Shown piece after piece: positions 28,264 through 37,126 of a DNA stretch of 64,000 nucleotides (the first letter of the stretch is position 1; each line of letters begins with the position of its first letter). Both the position numbers and the translations under genes were made by a program. The notes beneath the pieces are model-generated. The model was not told where the DNA came from and did not search any database. It saw only the letters and a program-made list of their open reading frames with translations. Location: positions 62,001-126,000 of the forward strand of contig CAVTHW010000024.1 in NCBI GenBank assembly GCA_963734625.1, read 5' to 3'. This DNA comes from CAVTHW01 sp963734625 (GTDB lineage Bacteria > Acidobacteriota > Terriglobia > Bryobacterales > Bryobacteraceae).

Positions 28264-29061
28264 TCAGGCGCGCCCGGTGCGCCACGCATAGACGGAAACC
28301 ATGGCGCGCTTCAAGCGCCGCGGCGTCAATCTGGAGAGAAGAACAAGGAACTTGTAGGCGAGGCCCGGCACCACGATGGTTCGCCCGCGCTCCAGCCCGC
28401 GCAAGGAGGCCTCGACCACCGCTTTGGCCGGCATCCAAAGCGGCCCGGGAATGAGGCCGCGATCGACGCCCATCACGTCGTGGAACTCGGTGTAGGTGAA
28501 GCCCGGGCATAGCGCCTGCACCTTCACCGGCGAGCCCGCCGCCTTGAGTTCCAGCGCCAGCCCTTCGGTGAAGGTGTTCATCCACGCTTTGGTGGCGCAA
28601 TAGCTCGCGTTGCCAGGGGTCTCCCAGAAGGCGGCCACCGAAGAAACGTTTATGATATTTCCCCGCCCCCGCGCGATCATCCCCGGCAGCGCGGCGTGAG
28701 TCAGCCGCAACGTGGCCAGAACGTGGAGCCGGTGCATGCGATCCTGGCTGTCACGATCTGTCTCAACGAACTTGCCGCGCGTCCCGAAGCCGGCGTTATT
28801 CACGACGTACTCGAGGTTCTCTTCCGCGCTCACGCGCCGCTCCACCACGGCGAGTTCCTCGTCTTTCGTCAAATCCGCGGCGAGAGCTTCAGCGCGGACG
28901 CCATAAACGCCGGACAGCTCCGCGGCAAGCTGGTTGAGCCGATCGGCCCTGCGCGCGACAAGGACGAGGTCACAGCCACTGCGGGCGAGCTGTCTACAGA
29001 ACTCCGCGCCGATCCCGCTTGAGGCGCCGGTAACGAGAGCCAGCGGTCTGGTCTTGGGCAT
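28264..29061 (-). CDS. Short-chain dehydrogenase/reductase
   Basis: A 265-residue SDR with the cofactor motif TGASSGIGAEF, the NNAGFG motif and the catalytic Ser-Tyr-Lys in INVSSVAAFWETPGNASYCATKAW. VARRADR after the second strand suggests preference for NADP(H). The C-terminal extension is basic (LTPRRLKRAMVSVYAW) and may contact membrane. It begins six bases after the sensor kinase stop and precedes thiD by 19 bases, so co-transcription with the hydrogenase-signalling run is likely. Substrate unknown. Confidence 0.92.
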   Translation of the reverse strand: MPKTRPLALVTGASSGIGAEFCRQLARSGCDLVLVARRADRLNQLAAELSGVYGVRAEALAADLTKDEELAVVERRVSAEENLEYVVNNAGFGTRGKFVETDRDSQDRMHRLHVLATLRLTHAALPGMIARGRGNIINVSSVAAFWETPGNASYCATKAWMNTFTEGLALELKAAGSPVKVQALCPGFTYTEFHDVMGVDRGLIPGPLWMPAKAVVEASLRGLERGRTIVVPGLAYKFLVLLSRLTPRRLKRAMVSVYAWRTGRA

Positions 29062-29067
29062 ACTCTC

Positions 29068-31057
29068 TCAGGTTAAGGCCGCTGCCGGCAGCCGGATGAT
29101 GAACGTGCTCCCCTTGCCGGCTTCGCTCTGAGCAGTGATGTTGCCGCCGTGGCTGGTCACGATCCCGTAAGCGATGGAGAGTCCGAGGCCGGTACCCTGG
29201 CCGCTAGCCTTGGTGGTGAAGAACGGATCGAAGATGCGGCCGATCTTGTCCTCGGAGATGCCGCATCCGGTATCGGCGATTCGGACCTCGACGATGCGCT
29301 CCGCGCGCAAGTGGCGGGTCACGATGGTCACCGTGCCGCGTTCCTCCATGGCCTGAACCGCGTTCATCAGGATGTTAGTGAAAACTTGCTGAAGCTGGCT
29401 CCGGTCCGCCATGACGGGAGGAAGCTCCGGGTCCCAATCCTTCACCACGTTGATGTTGAAGAACATCGATTGGCGTTCGACCAGGGCCAGGGTGTCTAGC
29501 AGGATCTTGTTCAGGTCCGCCGGCTCCATGAAGACTTCCGACTGCCGCGCGAACTCCAGCAGGCCACGCACGATGTCACGACATCGCTCGGTCTGCCGGA
29601 TCACTTCCTCCAGGTTTTCCCGGTTGGGATCCTCTTTCTCAAAGTCCTCAAGCGTAAGCGCCGTCAGAGTCATGATGGCGCCCAGAGGATTATTGATCTC
29701 GTGGGCGACGCCGGCGGACAGCTTTCCCAACGAGGCCAGGCGGTCCGATTGTGCGACCCGGGCCTGGATCGCGGCCAATTCCTCCGTGCGTTGTTTGACC
29801 TTCTCCTCCAGGGTGCGCCCCCATTCTTCGAGGTCGGACCGCATCTGGCGCAAGCTCCGCACCATGGTATTGAATGACTCCGCCAGCAGCGCGATCTCCC
29901 CCGCGGAGTGGGCGCGAACCTCGTGATCGAAGCGCCCGGCGGCGATCTCGCGGGTCGCAGCGGCCATCTCCCCCAGCGGCCGCGTGATGCTCCGGATCTC
30001 GTAGTAGGTGATGCCAATGATGAACAGGAAACCGATGGTGGCAATGCCGAAGAACGACAGGATCACTTGGTCGCGGATCGAGGTGTAGGCTTTCTCCAGC
30101 AGCCCGACGTAGAGAATGCCAATTATCTTGCCTTCGAGGTTCCGGATGGGCTCGTAACCGCTGATGTACCAATCGTTGACCACGAATGCGCGGCCGCGCC
30201 AGACTTCGCCGCGGCCGAGCACACTGTTGTAGACCTGCTCGGAGATCCGGGTGCCCACGGCGCGTTCTCCGCCGGAGGTCATGACGTTGGTCGAGATACG
30301 GACATCGTTCTGGAAAATGGTTACCGTTCCGACTTCCTTGCCGTCGAAACGCTCGCCCTTCAGCACCAGTTCCCAAACCCGGTCCACAATGGCGTAGTTG
30401 CGATTCAGGAGCACGCCTCCGTAGAGCGCCCCGAGGATCGCCCGATTCGAGCTTCGCACGGGGGCCGCGGTCAGCAGCGCCATGCCGGAGGTCAGTTCGG
30501 TCTCGCCGCCGGTTCTTGGCCAGCGGTGTGGGCACGGTACGAATGCGGGCTCTCTGAGCCAGAACCGGGTCCTCTTTCCAAAGGAACTCGGAAGGCAGAA
30601 TTTCGGTCGCGGCCGTGACCTGACCCGCCAGCGCCGCCCGGATAACGCTGAGGGCAGGCGCGTCGTCCTTGGGCCGATCGGGCCGGGTGGCGCTCAGCAG
30701 CACGCGGCCGTTCGGATCCACCAGAGTCAGGAAGTCGAAGCCAGCCTCCTTCCGGAGGGACAAGAGGTAGGCTTCAAGCGTCCGGTTGTCATTGGAGGCC
30801 AGACACTGTTGGATGGTGGAGCCCGATGCGGCCAGCGCAACCGCGCGCCTGAGGCCCTCCTCCTGCTGCTGGTAAAGGCTTCGGGCGGTGGCCAGGCTGT
30901 GGCCCACCGACTGCTGGGCCTGCATCATGATGGTGGAGCTCACGATCCAGGAGCCGACCACCGACGTGACCAGCCCGCCGATGCCTAGAATAACCAGGTA
31001 GTTCGAAATCAGTCTCGCCTTCAGCGAGACCTTGCGGAATGGAAAATCAAACCGCAT
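29068..31057 (-). CDS. Cache-HAMP sensor histidine kinase next to hydrogenase (frameshifted)
   Basis: About 662 residues after correction. Order: N-terminal membrane helix (LISNYLVILGIGGLVTSVVG), a periplasmic Cache-like sensor with FDFLTLVDPNGRVLLSATRP, a second helix near residue 330, HAMP, coiled coil, HisKA with LSAGVAHEINNPLGAI carrying the phospho-accepting His, and HATPase with NAVQAM, DTGCGISED and GTGLGLSIAYG. One extra base near 30514 breaks the frame inside the sensor; removing it gives LAKNRGETELTSGMALL. The start overlaps the hydrogenase large-subunit stop by 11 bases. It probably reports a small-molecule or redox cue to the response regulators at the other end of the operon. Confidence 0.88.
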
Positions 31058-32351
31058 GTCGCCGGTCTAGGACATGCACCGAGCAGGAGATGCAAGGGTC
31101 GTAAGCCCGGACAATCATTTCCAGCTTCCGAGTCAAAGCGGGCCGGTCGCTCTTGGGGCCTTGCTCGACGGCGCAGCGCATGTGGTCCTCGATGCTGGCG
31201 GCGTTGAGAGCGGTGGGCGTGATGACGTCGGCGCTGACAATCCGCCCGGCCTCGTCGTAGACGTAGCTGTGGATCAGCATGCCTCGCGGGGCTTCCGTGA
31301 TGCCGATGCCCTCGCCCGCGCGCGGGGTGACGGGCACGGGAGCCTCGTCCCGGATCCCATCTTTCAGCAGCTCATCCACCGTGGCCAGCGCGCGCTCGAT
31401 GTCGAAAATCAGTTCCACCGCCTGAGCCTTGTTGTTGTCCATCGGGTTGGTGGACGGCAACTGAAGGTGGAAGCGCTCGACCGCCTCGCGGGCGCGCCCG
31501 TCGATTAGCTTCAAGTTAGCCGTAAGCCGGGCCAAAGACCCGACCATGAAGGGGCGGCCATTGTGCTTGCTGTGCTTGGCGTGCGAGTGCGGGACGGCCT
31601 CCTCGTTGGTGAAGGAACGGTAGGCGGAGGCGGGGAAACTCTCGCGTTTGCCGTCGGACAGGATTGCGACGCTGTCGCCGCGGTAGTAGCCGTATTCCGG
31701 GCCCGGGTCGAGGGCGGCGAAGACCGTGTCCGAGTGGCAGAAGTCGGCGGGCGGCAAAGACGCGATGAGGTCTATCACCGTCTGGCAGTCCTGGCTGGCA
31801 TCGAGCAGCATCGCCCGGAGCGCGATCAACTGGTCGGTCGTGGGCAGTTTCCCAAACCCTCCAAGCACGACATTGACCGGGTGCACGGCGCGGCCGCCGA
31901 TGATCTCCTGAATCGTGTTTCCCAGCTTCTTCAGCCGCAGGCCCATCGACACCACATCGGGCTTGTCCGCCGCCAGGGCGATGCCGCTCGAATAACCCAG
32001 GTAGTCCGGCACGGCCAGCAGAAACAGGTGCAGAGCGTGGCTCTCGATGCTCTCGCCCCGGTACAGCAGATCGCGCAGCACTTGGGTCTGCGGGCTCGGC
32101 TGGACCCCGAAGGCGTTCTCGGTGGCCTTGAGCGAGGTGAGAGAGTGGGCCACCGAACAGATGGCGCAGATGCGGGAAAGGATCTGGGAGATGTCCTCGT
32201 ATCCCCTCCCGCGGACCAGGCCTTCCAGCAGCCGGGCGCCTTCGAACACGTCGAAGCGCACCTGCTTGATGCCGCTGTCGTCGAGTTCGACGGTGATCCC
32301 CCCGTGGCCTTCGACCCGCGCCAGATGTTCCACGGTTATGGTTGTGCTCAT
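31047..32351 (-). CDS. NiFe hydrogenase large (alpha) subunit, group 3b-like
   Basis: The 434-residue catalytic subunit of a cytoplasmic NAD(P)-linked NiFe hydrogenase. The N-terminal motif RICAICSVAHS and C-terminal motif DPCISCSVH supply the four cysteines of the NiFe site. Only eight residues follow the final His, consistent with a short cleavable extension as in archaeal sulfhydrogenase alpha subunits. With the small, flavin and iron-sulfur subunits upstream in the order beta-gamma-delta-alpha, it fits group 3b enzymes that couple H2 and NADP(H) and may reduce sulfur. No maturation genes lie in the window. The start overlaps the small-subunit stop. Confidence 0.95.
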   Translation of the reverse strand: MSTTITVEHLARVEGHGGITVELDDSGIKQVRFDVFEGARLLEGLVRGRGYEDISQILSRICAICSVAHSLTSLKATENAFGVQPSPQTQVLRDLLYRGESIESHALHLFLLAVPDYLGYSSGIALAADKPDVVSMGLRLKKLGNTIQEIIGGRAVHPVNVVLGGFGKLPTTDQLIALRAMLLDASQDCQTVIDLIASLPPADFCHSDTVFAALDPGPEYGYYRGDSVAILSDGKRESFPASAYRSFTNEEAVPHSHAKHSKHNGRPFMVGSLARLTANLKLIDGRAREAVERFHLQLPSTNPMDNNKAQAVELIFDIERALATVDELLKDGIRDEAPVPVTPRAGEGIGITEAPRGMLIHSYVYDEAGRIVSADVITPTALNAASIEDHMRCAVEQGPKSDRPALTRKLEMIVRAYDPCISCSVHVLDRRHAV

Positions 32352-33112
32352 TGCCGGACAGCCTCCCGGGGCGGCTGATTCACGCCGCCGAACGTTCTCA
32401 GTTTCATGGCCAGTTCTTCGGGTTTAACTCCCTTTTCGGTGAACATGGCCAGCGCGGCCTCCACGTTGGCGTCGTCACCGGGACCGCGGCACCCTACGCA
32501 CGCCACCCCCAGCTCCGGACAGCGCGCTTCACAGCCCCCCAAGGTCAGCGGCCCGCAGCAGATCTGGTTCTGCTCGATCAGGAGGCAGTTATTCTCCTTC
32601 ATCCGGCACTCGGCGCAAACCGGATACTGCGGAAACAGCGGCGTATCGCCGTTGAGAAGGTTGGAGATGGCCGACACGATCTGCCCCTTTTCGATGGGAC
32701 ATCCCGAAATGTTCAGGTCCACCTTGACGACCTCATGCAGGGCGCGCGGCGGAAGGCTGTCGTAAGCCGCGCCCATGGGGCCGTAGACGTCGCGCAGCAG
32801 CGCCGTCCGGCCGCCGGCGCCGTCCATGGCCGCGACGCCGCCCCAAACCGCGCAAGTTCCGATGGCGACGAGCGTTGTCGAGCGCTCTCGAATCCGCCGG
32901 AGCGTTTCCTCGTCGCGCCGGCTCAGCACGGCGCCTTCGACGAAGGCCAGATCCAGTTCGCACTTGGTGTCGTTGGCCGAAGTCGCCATCAGGAAGTCGC
33001 GAATGTCCAGCGCGCCCGCGATGGCGAGCAACTGATCCTCGCAGTTTATGATGACCAACTGGTCGCCGGCGCATCCCGTCAATCCGAAAATCCCGACCTT
33101 TGGCTTGCCCAT
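32348..33112 (-). CDS. NiFe hydrogenase small (delta) subunit
   Basis: A 254-residue electron-transfer subunit. The proximal cluster ligands are in IFGLTGCAGDQL, AIGTCAVWGGVAA and NISGCPIEKGQIV. A second cysteine-rich region near residues 180-235 (CAECRMKENNC, CCGPLTLGGCEARCPELG, CVGCRGP) can hold two further iron-sulfur clusters that carry electrons to the flavin subunit. It overlaps the alpha-subunit start by four bases and follows the gamma gene by 12 bases. No Tat signal is present, so the enzyme is cytoplasmic. Confidence 0.94.
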   Translation of the reverse strand: MGKPKVGIFGLTGCAGDQLVIINCEDQLLAIAGALDIRDFLMATSANDTKCELDLAFVEGAVLSRRDEETLRRIRERSTTLVAIGTCAVWGGVAAMDGAGGRTALLRDVYGPMGAAYDSLPPRALHEVVKVDLNISGCPIEKGQIVSAISNLLNGDTPLFPQYPVCAECRMKENNCLLIEQNQICCGPLTLGGCEARCPELGVACVGCRGPGDDANVEAALAMFTEKGVKPEELAMKLRTFGGVNQPPREAVRQ

Positions 33113-33124
33113 GGTTCGCTCCTC

Positions 33125-33997
33125 TTAGATCATCTCCGGCAAGTTCAGCGCGTCCCAATACGTGAAAATCGGCCCGTGCAGGCAGGTGTACTTGTAGCCG
33201 ACGCTGCAATGGCCGCACTTGCCGACGCCGCACTTCATCCGGCGTTCGAGCGACATCAGGATCCGGTCCTTGGGGAAACCCAGCGCCAGGAGCCGCTGGA
33301 GGATGAACTTGTATACGACAGGCGGGCCGCAGACGGCGGCGTAGGTGGTAGCCGGATTGATCTCCGCGAAGTCGAAAAGGCGCGGGAGCAGCCCGACATG
33401 GTTCTTCCAGGTTCCGGACGGATCGGCGTCCACCGTAAGCAGGCAGGTCATGTCGGTGCGATCGACCAGCGAGACCAGTTCCTCGCGGAAGAGCATGTCG
33501 GCGGGCGTTCGCGCGCCGCACATCAGCGTAATCTTGTTGAACTTGTCCCGGTTGTCGAGGGAGTACCACAGCAGCGACCGGAGCGGCGCCATCCCCAGGC
33601 CTCCCGCCACGAACAGGAGGTCGTTGCCCACGATGTCGACGAGCGGAAAACCGTGGCCGTAAGGCCCCCGGACACCCACGACGTCGTTGGTCTTCAGGCG
33701 GTACAGGGCATTGGTGACGCGCCCCGTCCGGCGGATGCACAACTCCAGGATGCCGGTCCGGGACGGCGAGGAGGAAATCGAGATCGGCGCCTCGCCCACG
33801 CCCGGCACACTGAGCATGACGAACTGCCCGGGAGAATGGCGGAAGCTCTGCGCGGCGTGATCGTCGATGAAACGGATGGTGAAAACGTAGTTGTCCTGGA
33901 CCATCTTGTAGACGCGCACGATCCGCGCCATCTGGGGCAGATACGGATTACGCCTCAGGACGGGCTGTAAGGTCGCGACTCTGACTGCTGGCTGCAT
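33125..33997 (-). CDS. Hydrogenase FAD/NAD(P)-binding (gamma) subunit
   Basis: A 290-residue ferredoxin-NADP reductase-like subunit that passes electrons between NAD(P)H and the iron-sulfur chain. The FAD motif is SPGQFVMLSVPGVGEAPISI, the NAD(P) site is VAGGLGMAPLRSLLWY, and VCGPPVVYKF follows. The C-terminal CGVGKCGHCSVGYKYTC binds a 2Fe-2S cluster as in dihydroorotate dehydrogenase PyrK-type proteins. Its first 50 bases overlap the end of the beta gene, a stronger overlap than elsewhere in the operon. Alternative starts inside the overlap (for example at MARIVRVYKM) are possible. Confidence 0.93.
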   Translation of the reverse strand: MQPAVRVATLQPVLRRNPYLPQMARIVRVYKMVQDNYVFTIRFIDDHAAQSFRHSPGQFVMLSVPGVGEAPISISSSPSRTGILELCIRRTGRVTNALYRLKTNDVVGVRGPYGHGFPLVDIVGNDLLFVAGGLGMAPLRSLLWYSLDNRDKFNKITLMCGARTPADMLFREELVSLVDRTDMTCLLTVDADPSGTWKNHVGLLPRLFDFAEINPATTYAAVCGPPVVYKFILQRLLALGFPKDRILMSLERRMKCGVGKCGHCSVGYKYTCLHGPIFTYWDALNLPEMI

Positions 33998-35015
33998 TGT
34001 GAACCCCTCGCAATTGGTCGATTACTTTCGTGATGTCGATATTCACCGGACAGGAGGTGATGCAACGGCCGCATCCCACGCAACTCGGACGCCCATATTC
34101 GGCCACGAAGCCTCGCTGCTTGTGGTAGTAGCGGAACTTGATCCGGCTGCCGCGGCTCTTGCGGAAGTTCTCGCCGCCCGCCACCAGCGCGTGGCCGAAG
34201 AAAAGGCAGGTGTCCCAGACCCGGCTCCGGACGCCGTCGACGGCGCCGAACTCGACCTCGTCGACGACGTCGTAGCAGTAACAAGTCGGGCAGATCATGC
34301 TGCAACTGCCACAGGACAGGCACTTGGCGCCGAGCTCGTTCCAGACTTCGTTGTGGTACTCCATTTCGAAGATTTCGGGCAGGTCGCGGATCTCGACCTC
34401 CAGCCGGAAGGCCGCCCGCTTACTCTGCGACCGCCGCTTGTACTCGTCGATGTCAGCCTGGGTCACCTTCTCGAACAAGGAGCCGGTGGCCAGCACCATG
34501 TCGTCGCCGAGCGCGGTCCCCACCGTGACGAAGTAGTAGTCGCCGATGTCGAAAAGGAACAGGTCGAAGCCGCGGTCCACGAAGTCGGCCCGCATCGACC
34601 GGCAGAAGCAATGCTCGTCGGAAGCGCAATCCACGCCGATAATGGCAATGTTCCGCCGCCGGGTCTGGTAGTAAGGATCGGGGTATTTCCCGGCGAAGAC
34701 CGCATCGAGGACATTCAGCCCGAAGACGTCACAGGCATGCACCCCAAACAGGATGAGCCGCTTGTCCAGTCCGTCCACGACCGGGACGTAGCCCTTCCCG
34801 GACCGGTAGGCGAACATCGCCTCGCGCGGTGGAAGGAAATATTTCTTCGGCGGCAGGATGGTCCGGTCGTAATTCAGGCACGCCTCGGACCAGCGGCTAA
34901 GCCGCTTGAAAGCGTACTTCCCGTTCTGCTTGACGGGCGCGTGGACCTCGCCGAACTGCTGCACCACGGCGGCGAAGAAGTCGAGCTTGTCTTTTGGCAA
35001 TCTCAGGATCTTCAT
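33948..35015 (-). CDS. Hydrogenase 4Fe-4S (beta) subunit
   Basis: A 355-residue iron-sulfur subunit similar to anaerobic sulfite reductase subunit A and sulfhydrogenase beta. Cysteine motifs: CASDEHCFCRSM in the middle, CLSCGSCSMICPTCYCYDV, and CVGCGRCITSCPVNIDI near the C-terminus, enough for two 4Fe-4S clusters. Electrons would pass between the flavin of gamma and an external sulfur or ferredoxin partner. It is first of the four structural genes, overlapping the preceding response regulator stop by four bases, so signalling and structural genes are translationally coupled. Confidence 0.93.
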   Translation of the reverse strand: MKILRLPKDKLDFFAAVVQQFGEVHAPVKQNGKYAFKRLSRWSEACLNYDRTILPPKKYFLPPREAMFAYRSGKGYVPVVDGLDKRLILFGVHACDVFGLNVLDAVFAGKYPDPYYQTRRRNIAIIGVDCASDEHCFCRSMRADFVDRGFDLFLFDIGDYYFVTVGTALGDDMVLATGSLFEKVTQADIDEYKRRSQSKRAAFRLEVEIRDLPEIFEMEYHNEVWNELGAKCLSCGSCSMICPTCYCYDVVDEVEFGAVDGVRSRVWDTCLFFGHALVAGGENFRKSRGSRIKFRYYHKQRGFVAEYGRPSCVGCGRCITSCPVNIDITKVIDQLRGVHNAASSQSRDLTARPEA

Positions 35016-35473
35016 TGCCCTTGCCCCCTGGGGACCGGACTCGCGGCCTCATCGGGCGGTCCGCCGATGTGCTGCCGGATCTTTTCGAGCAGCAGCGGCA
35101 GGTCCACCGGTTTATGGAAGAACTCGTTATGCGACAGCCATGACGCGTCCGGAGCGATCTGGAATTCGGACTCCTTCGAATACAGGGAGGTGAGCACAAA
35201 GACCGGCAGATCCTTGAATTCCTCCGAGTGGCGCAGTTCCTGCACCGCGAAGAAGCCCTCGGTTCTCTCCGACATGACAACGTCCATGAGGACCAGGTCC
35301 GGCTTCTCGATCCGCGCCAAGGTCAGCCCCTGGCGGCCATCGGCGGCCTGGATCACGAGGTAGCCGTGCGTCTCCAAAAAAGTGGACACCGCGGTTCTAA
35401 AGTCGGCGTCATCATCCACAATGAGCACCTTCTTCCGCGGCAAGGCCCTCTGCGAGGCTCCCACCGGCATCAT
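35012..35473 (-). CDS. Single-domain response regulator
   Basis: A 153-residue receiver domain with no output domain. The acidic pocket is VDDDADF, the phospho-accepting Asp is in LVLMDVVMSERTEGF, and the switch Thr/Lys are in VFVLTSLYSKE and FFHKPVDLPLLL. The extended loop after the Asp (VMSERTEGF) is shared with the regulator at 36620-37021, suggesting duplication. Such stand-alone receivers usually act on a partner kinase. It overlaps the receiver-kinase gene by 62 bases and the hydrogenase beta gene by four bases. A second ATG one codon in is equally good. Confidence 0.9.
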   Translation of the reverse strand: MMPVGASQRALPRKKVLIVDDDADFRTAVSTFLETHGYLVIQAADGRQGLTLARIEKPDLVLMDVVMSERTEGFFAVQELRHSEEFKDLPVFVLTSLYSKESEFQIAPDASWLSHNEFFHKPVDLPLLLEKIRQHIGGPPDEAASPVPRGQGQ

Positions 35474-36593
35474 CTCCCCCTTGCTCGCGCCAGGCGAGCA
35501 GCTTCACTGTAAAAACTGAACCTTCGCCAGCCTGACTTTCGACGCCGATACTGCCTCCCATCTCCGAAACGATCCGCTTACAGATGGGAAGGCCGAGACC
35601 GGTGCCGCTGGTGCTGACACCGTCCTCGCTGCCGACGCGAAAGAAGTCGTCGAAAAGCAGAGGCCGATATTTTTCGGGAATCCCCACCCCGGTATCGGCC
35701 ACCGAAACCGCCACTTCGCCGCCCACGCATACTGCGGCGACCGTCACTTTGCCGCCCGGCTTGTTGTACTTGATAGCGTTTACGATCAGGTTGTCGAAAA
35801 GCACGCTCAAGCAGTTCGGGTCGCCCGTTACGGTATAGGCAGGCTCCGGCATCTCCGCCTGAAGCGCAACGCCGCCGTTCGCCGCCAGGCATTCATAGGT
35901 TTCCAGAATTCGCTGGACAACCGGCTTGAGATCCACCTCGACGCGCTGGCGAGCCAGCTTCCCGGAGTCGAGTTTGGCCAGCGTAAGCCAGTCGCGGATG
36001 ATGGACTGCAACTCTTCGGTGCGCTTCAGGCACCGGCCGATCCACTCCCGGCTTCGCGCCGCAGCCTCCGGAGAATCCTCCAGGCGACTCAAAACGTCCA
36101 GATACTGGTGGATCGCCACCAGCGGGGTCTGAAGCTGGTGGGACACGAAGGTGATGAAGCGGCGCTTGAGAATCTCGCGCTCCAACTCGGCGCGCCGCGA
36201 CTCGGCCAGCAACCGCCGGCGCTCCAGGCCGCGGTTGACGATCAACCTCAGCGCGTCCGGGGAAAAGGGCTTCGGCAAAAAATCGTAAGCGCCCAACTTC
36301 ATGGCCTCGACCGCCGTGTCGATGGTGGCGTAACCGGTAATCACGATGGCGATCGTTTCGGGGGCCATTTCGCGGATGCGCGAGATCACCTCCATCCCGC
36401 TGATGCCGGGCATCTTGAGGTCGACGAGGGCCAGGGCGGGCTTCAGCCGGGCCACTCCCTCCAACCCTTTTGCGCCGTCCTCAAACAAATCCACGCGGAG
36501 CCCGGCCTTGATCAGGATCTTCTGACAGGATAATCGGATGCCATAGTCGTCATCTATGACGACCACCAGTCCCTCTCCTGCTAGTTGATCCAT
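35412..36593 (-). CDS. Receiver-histidine kinase hybrid
   Basis: A 393-residue soluble protein. Residues 1-125 are a receiver with Asp in ALVDLKMPGISGMEV and Lys in DFLPKPFSPDAL. A coiled linker leads to HisKA (FITFVSHQLQTPLVAIHQY, phospho-His) and HATPase (NAIKYN, DTGVGIPEKY, SGTGLGLPICKRI). Such proteins typically relay signals from an upstream kinase. No membrane helix is seen. The gene lies between two single-domain receivers and ahead of the hydrogenase genes, so a multi-step relay controlling hydrogenase or redox response is plausible. Its last residues overlap the next gene. Confidence 0.92.
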   Translation of the reverse strand: MDQLAGEGLVVVIDDDYGIRLSCQKILIKAGLRVDLFEDGAKGLEGVARLKPALALVDLKMPGISGMEVISRIREMAPETIAIVITGYATIDTAVEAMKLGAYDFLPKPFSPDALRLIVNRGLERRRLLAESRRAELEREILKRRFITFVSHQLQTPLVAIHQYLDVLSRLEDSPEAAARSREWIGRCLKRTEELQSIIRDWLTLAKLDSGKLARQRVEVDLKPVVQRILETYECLAANGGVALQAEMPEPAYTVTGDPNCLSVLFDNLIVNAIKYNKPGGKVTVAAVCVGGEVAVSVADTGVGIPEKYRPLLFDDFFRVGSEDGVSTSGTGLGLPICKRIVSEMGGSIGVESQAGEGSVFTVKLLAWREQGGDDAGGSLAEGLAAEEGAHCG

Positions 36594-36619
36594 TGAACGC
36601 TTCTCCCAATCCGCTTCCG

Positions 36620-37021
36620 TCAGGTCGCGAGGGCCTTCCTGACTGTTTCTAAAAACACGGGGATGTCGAGCGGCTTAGTGAGGTAGATATCAGGGCGAAT
36701 CATGTCCACTTCCTCGGCCATCGGAAACAGATCGTCCGGGCTTTCTTCGATGGAGGAGACCATGATGATCGGAATGTGGCGATAGTCCTTGAACTCGTCC
36801 CGGTGCTTGATGGATTGCGTGACCCCGTAGCCGTCCGTGGAGGTGGCCATCATGATATCGACCACGATCAAGTCGGGCGCCTCCTCGACGAGCGCCCGCA
36901 GCCCGTGCTTGCCACAGTCCGCTTCGACCACCGAGTAGCCCGCGCCCTCAAGGACGGCCCGAACCGCAGCCTTGAAGTCCCGGTCGTCGTCGATCAAGAG
37001 AACTTTCCCAGCCCTCTGCAC
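36620..37021 (-). CDS. Single-domain response regulator
   Basis: A 133-residue receiver starting MQRAGKVLLIDDDRDFKAAV. The phospho-accepting Asp is in LIVVDIMMATSTDGYG, the Lys in DIYLTKPLDIPVFL. The long loop after the Asp resembles that of the regulator at 35012-35473. It is probably the first gene of the signalling/hydrogenase run; a 105-bp gap separates it from the lipid kinase gene upstream, room for a promoter though I see no strong consensus. Confidence 0.9.
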   Translation of the reverse strand: MQRAGKVLLIDDDRDFKAAVRAVLEGAGYSVVEADCGKHGLRALVEEAPDLIVVDIMMATSTDGYGVTQSIKHRDEFKDYRHIPIIMVSSIEESPDDLFPMAEEVDMIRPDIYLTKPLDIPVFLETVRKALAT

Positions 37022-37126
37022 TTCGTCCTCCCCTACCGCTCCCTGACGGTCGCGGCTTTGTCCAGAGCCGCGCGGACTTGAACCCGTTATTGTACCTGAT
37101 GACCGGCGCGAGCGGTTTGCCGGACC

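Noticed and set aside
32342..33970. 542-codon plus-strand frame opposite the hydrogenase small and gamma subunits
   Set aside because: Antisense to two clearly identified genes; low-information composition.
33999..35363. 454-codon plus-strand frame opposite the hydrogenase beta subunit
   Set aside because: Same reason: antisense shadow with no motif and no ribosome-binding site.
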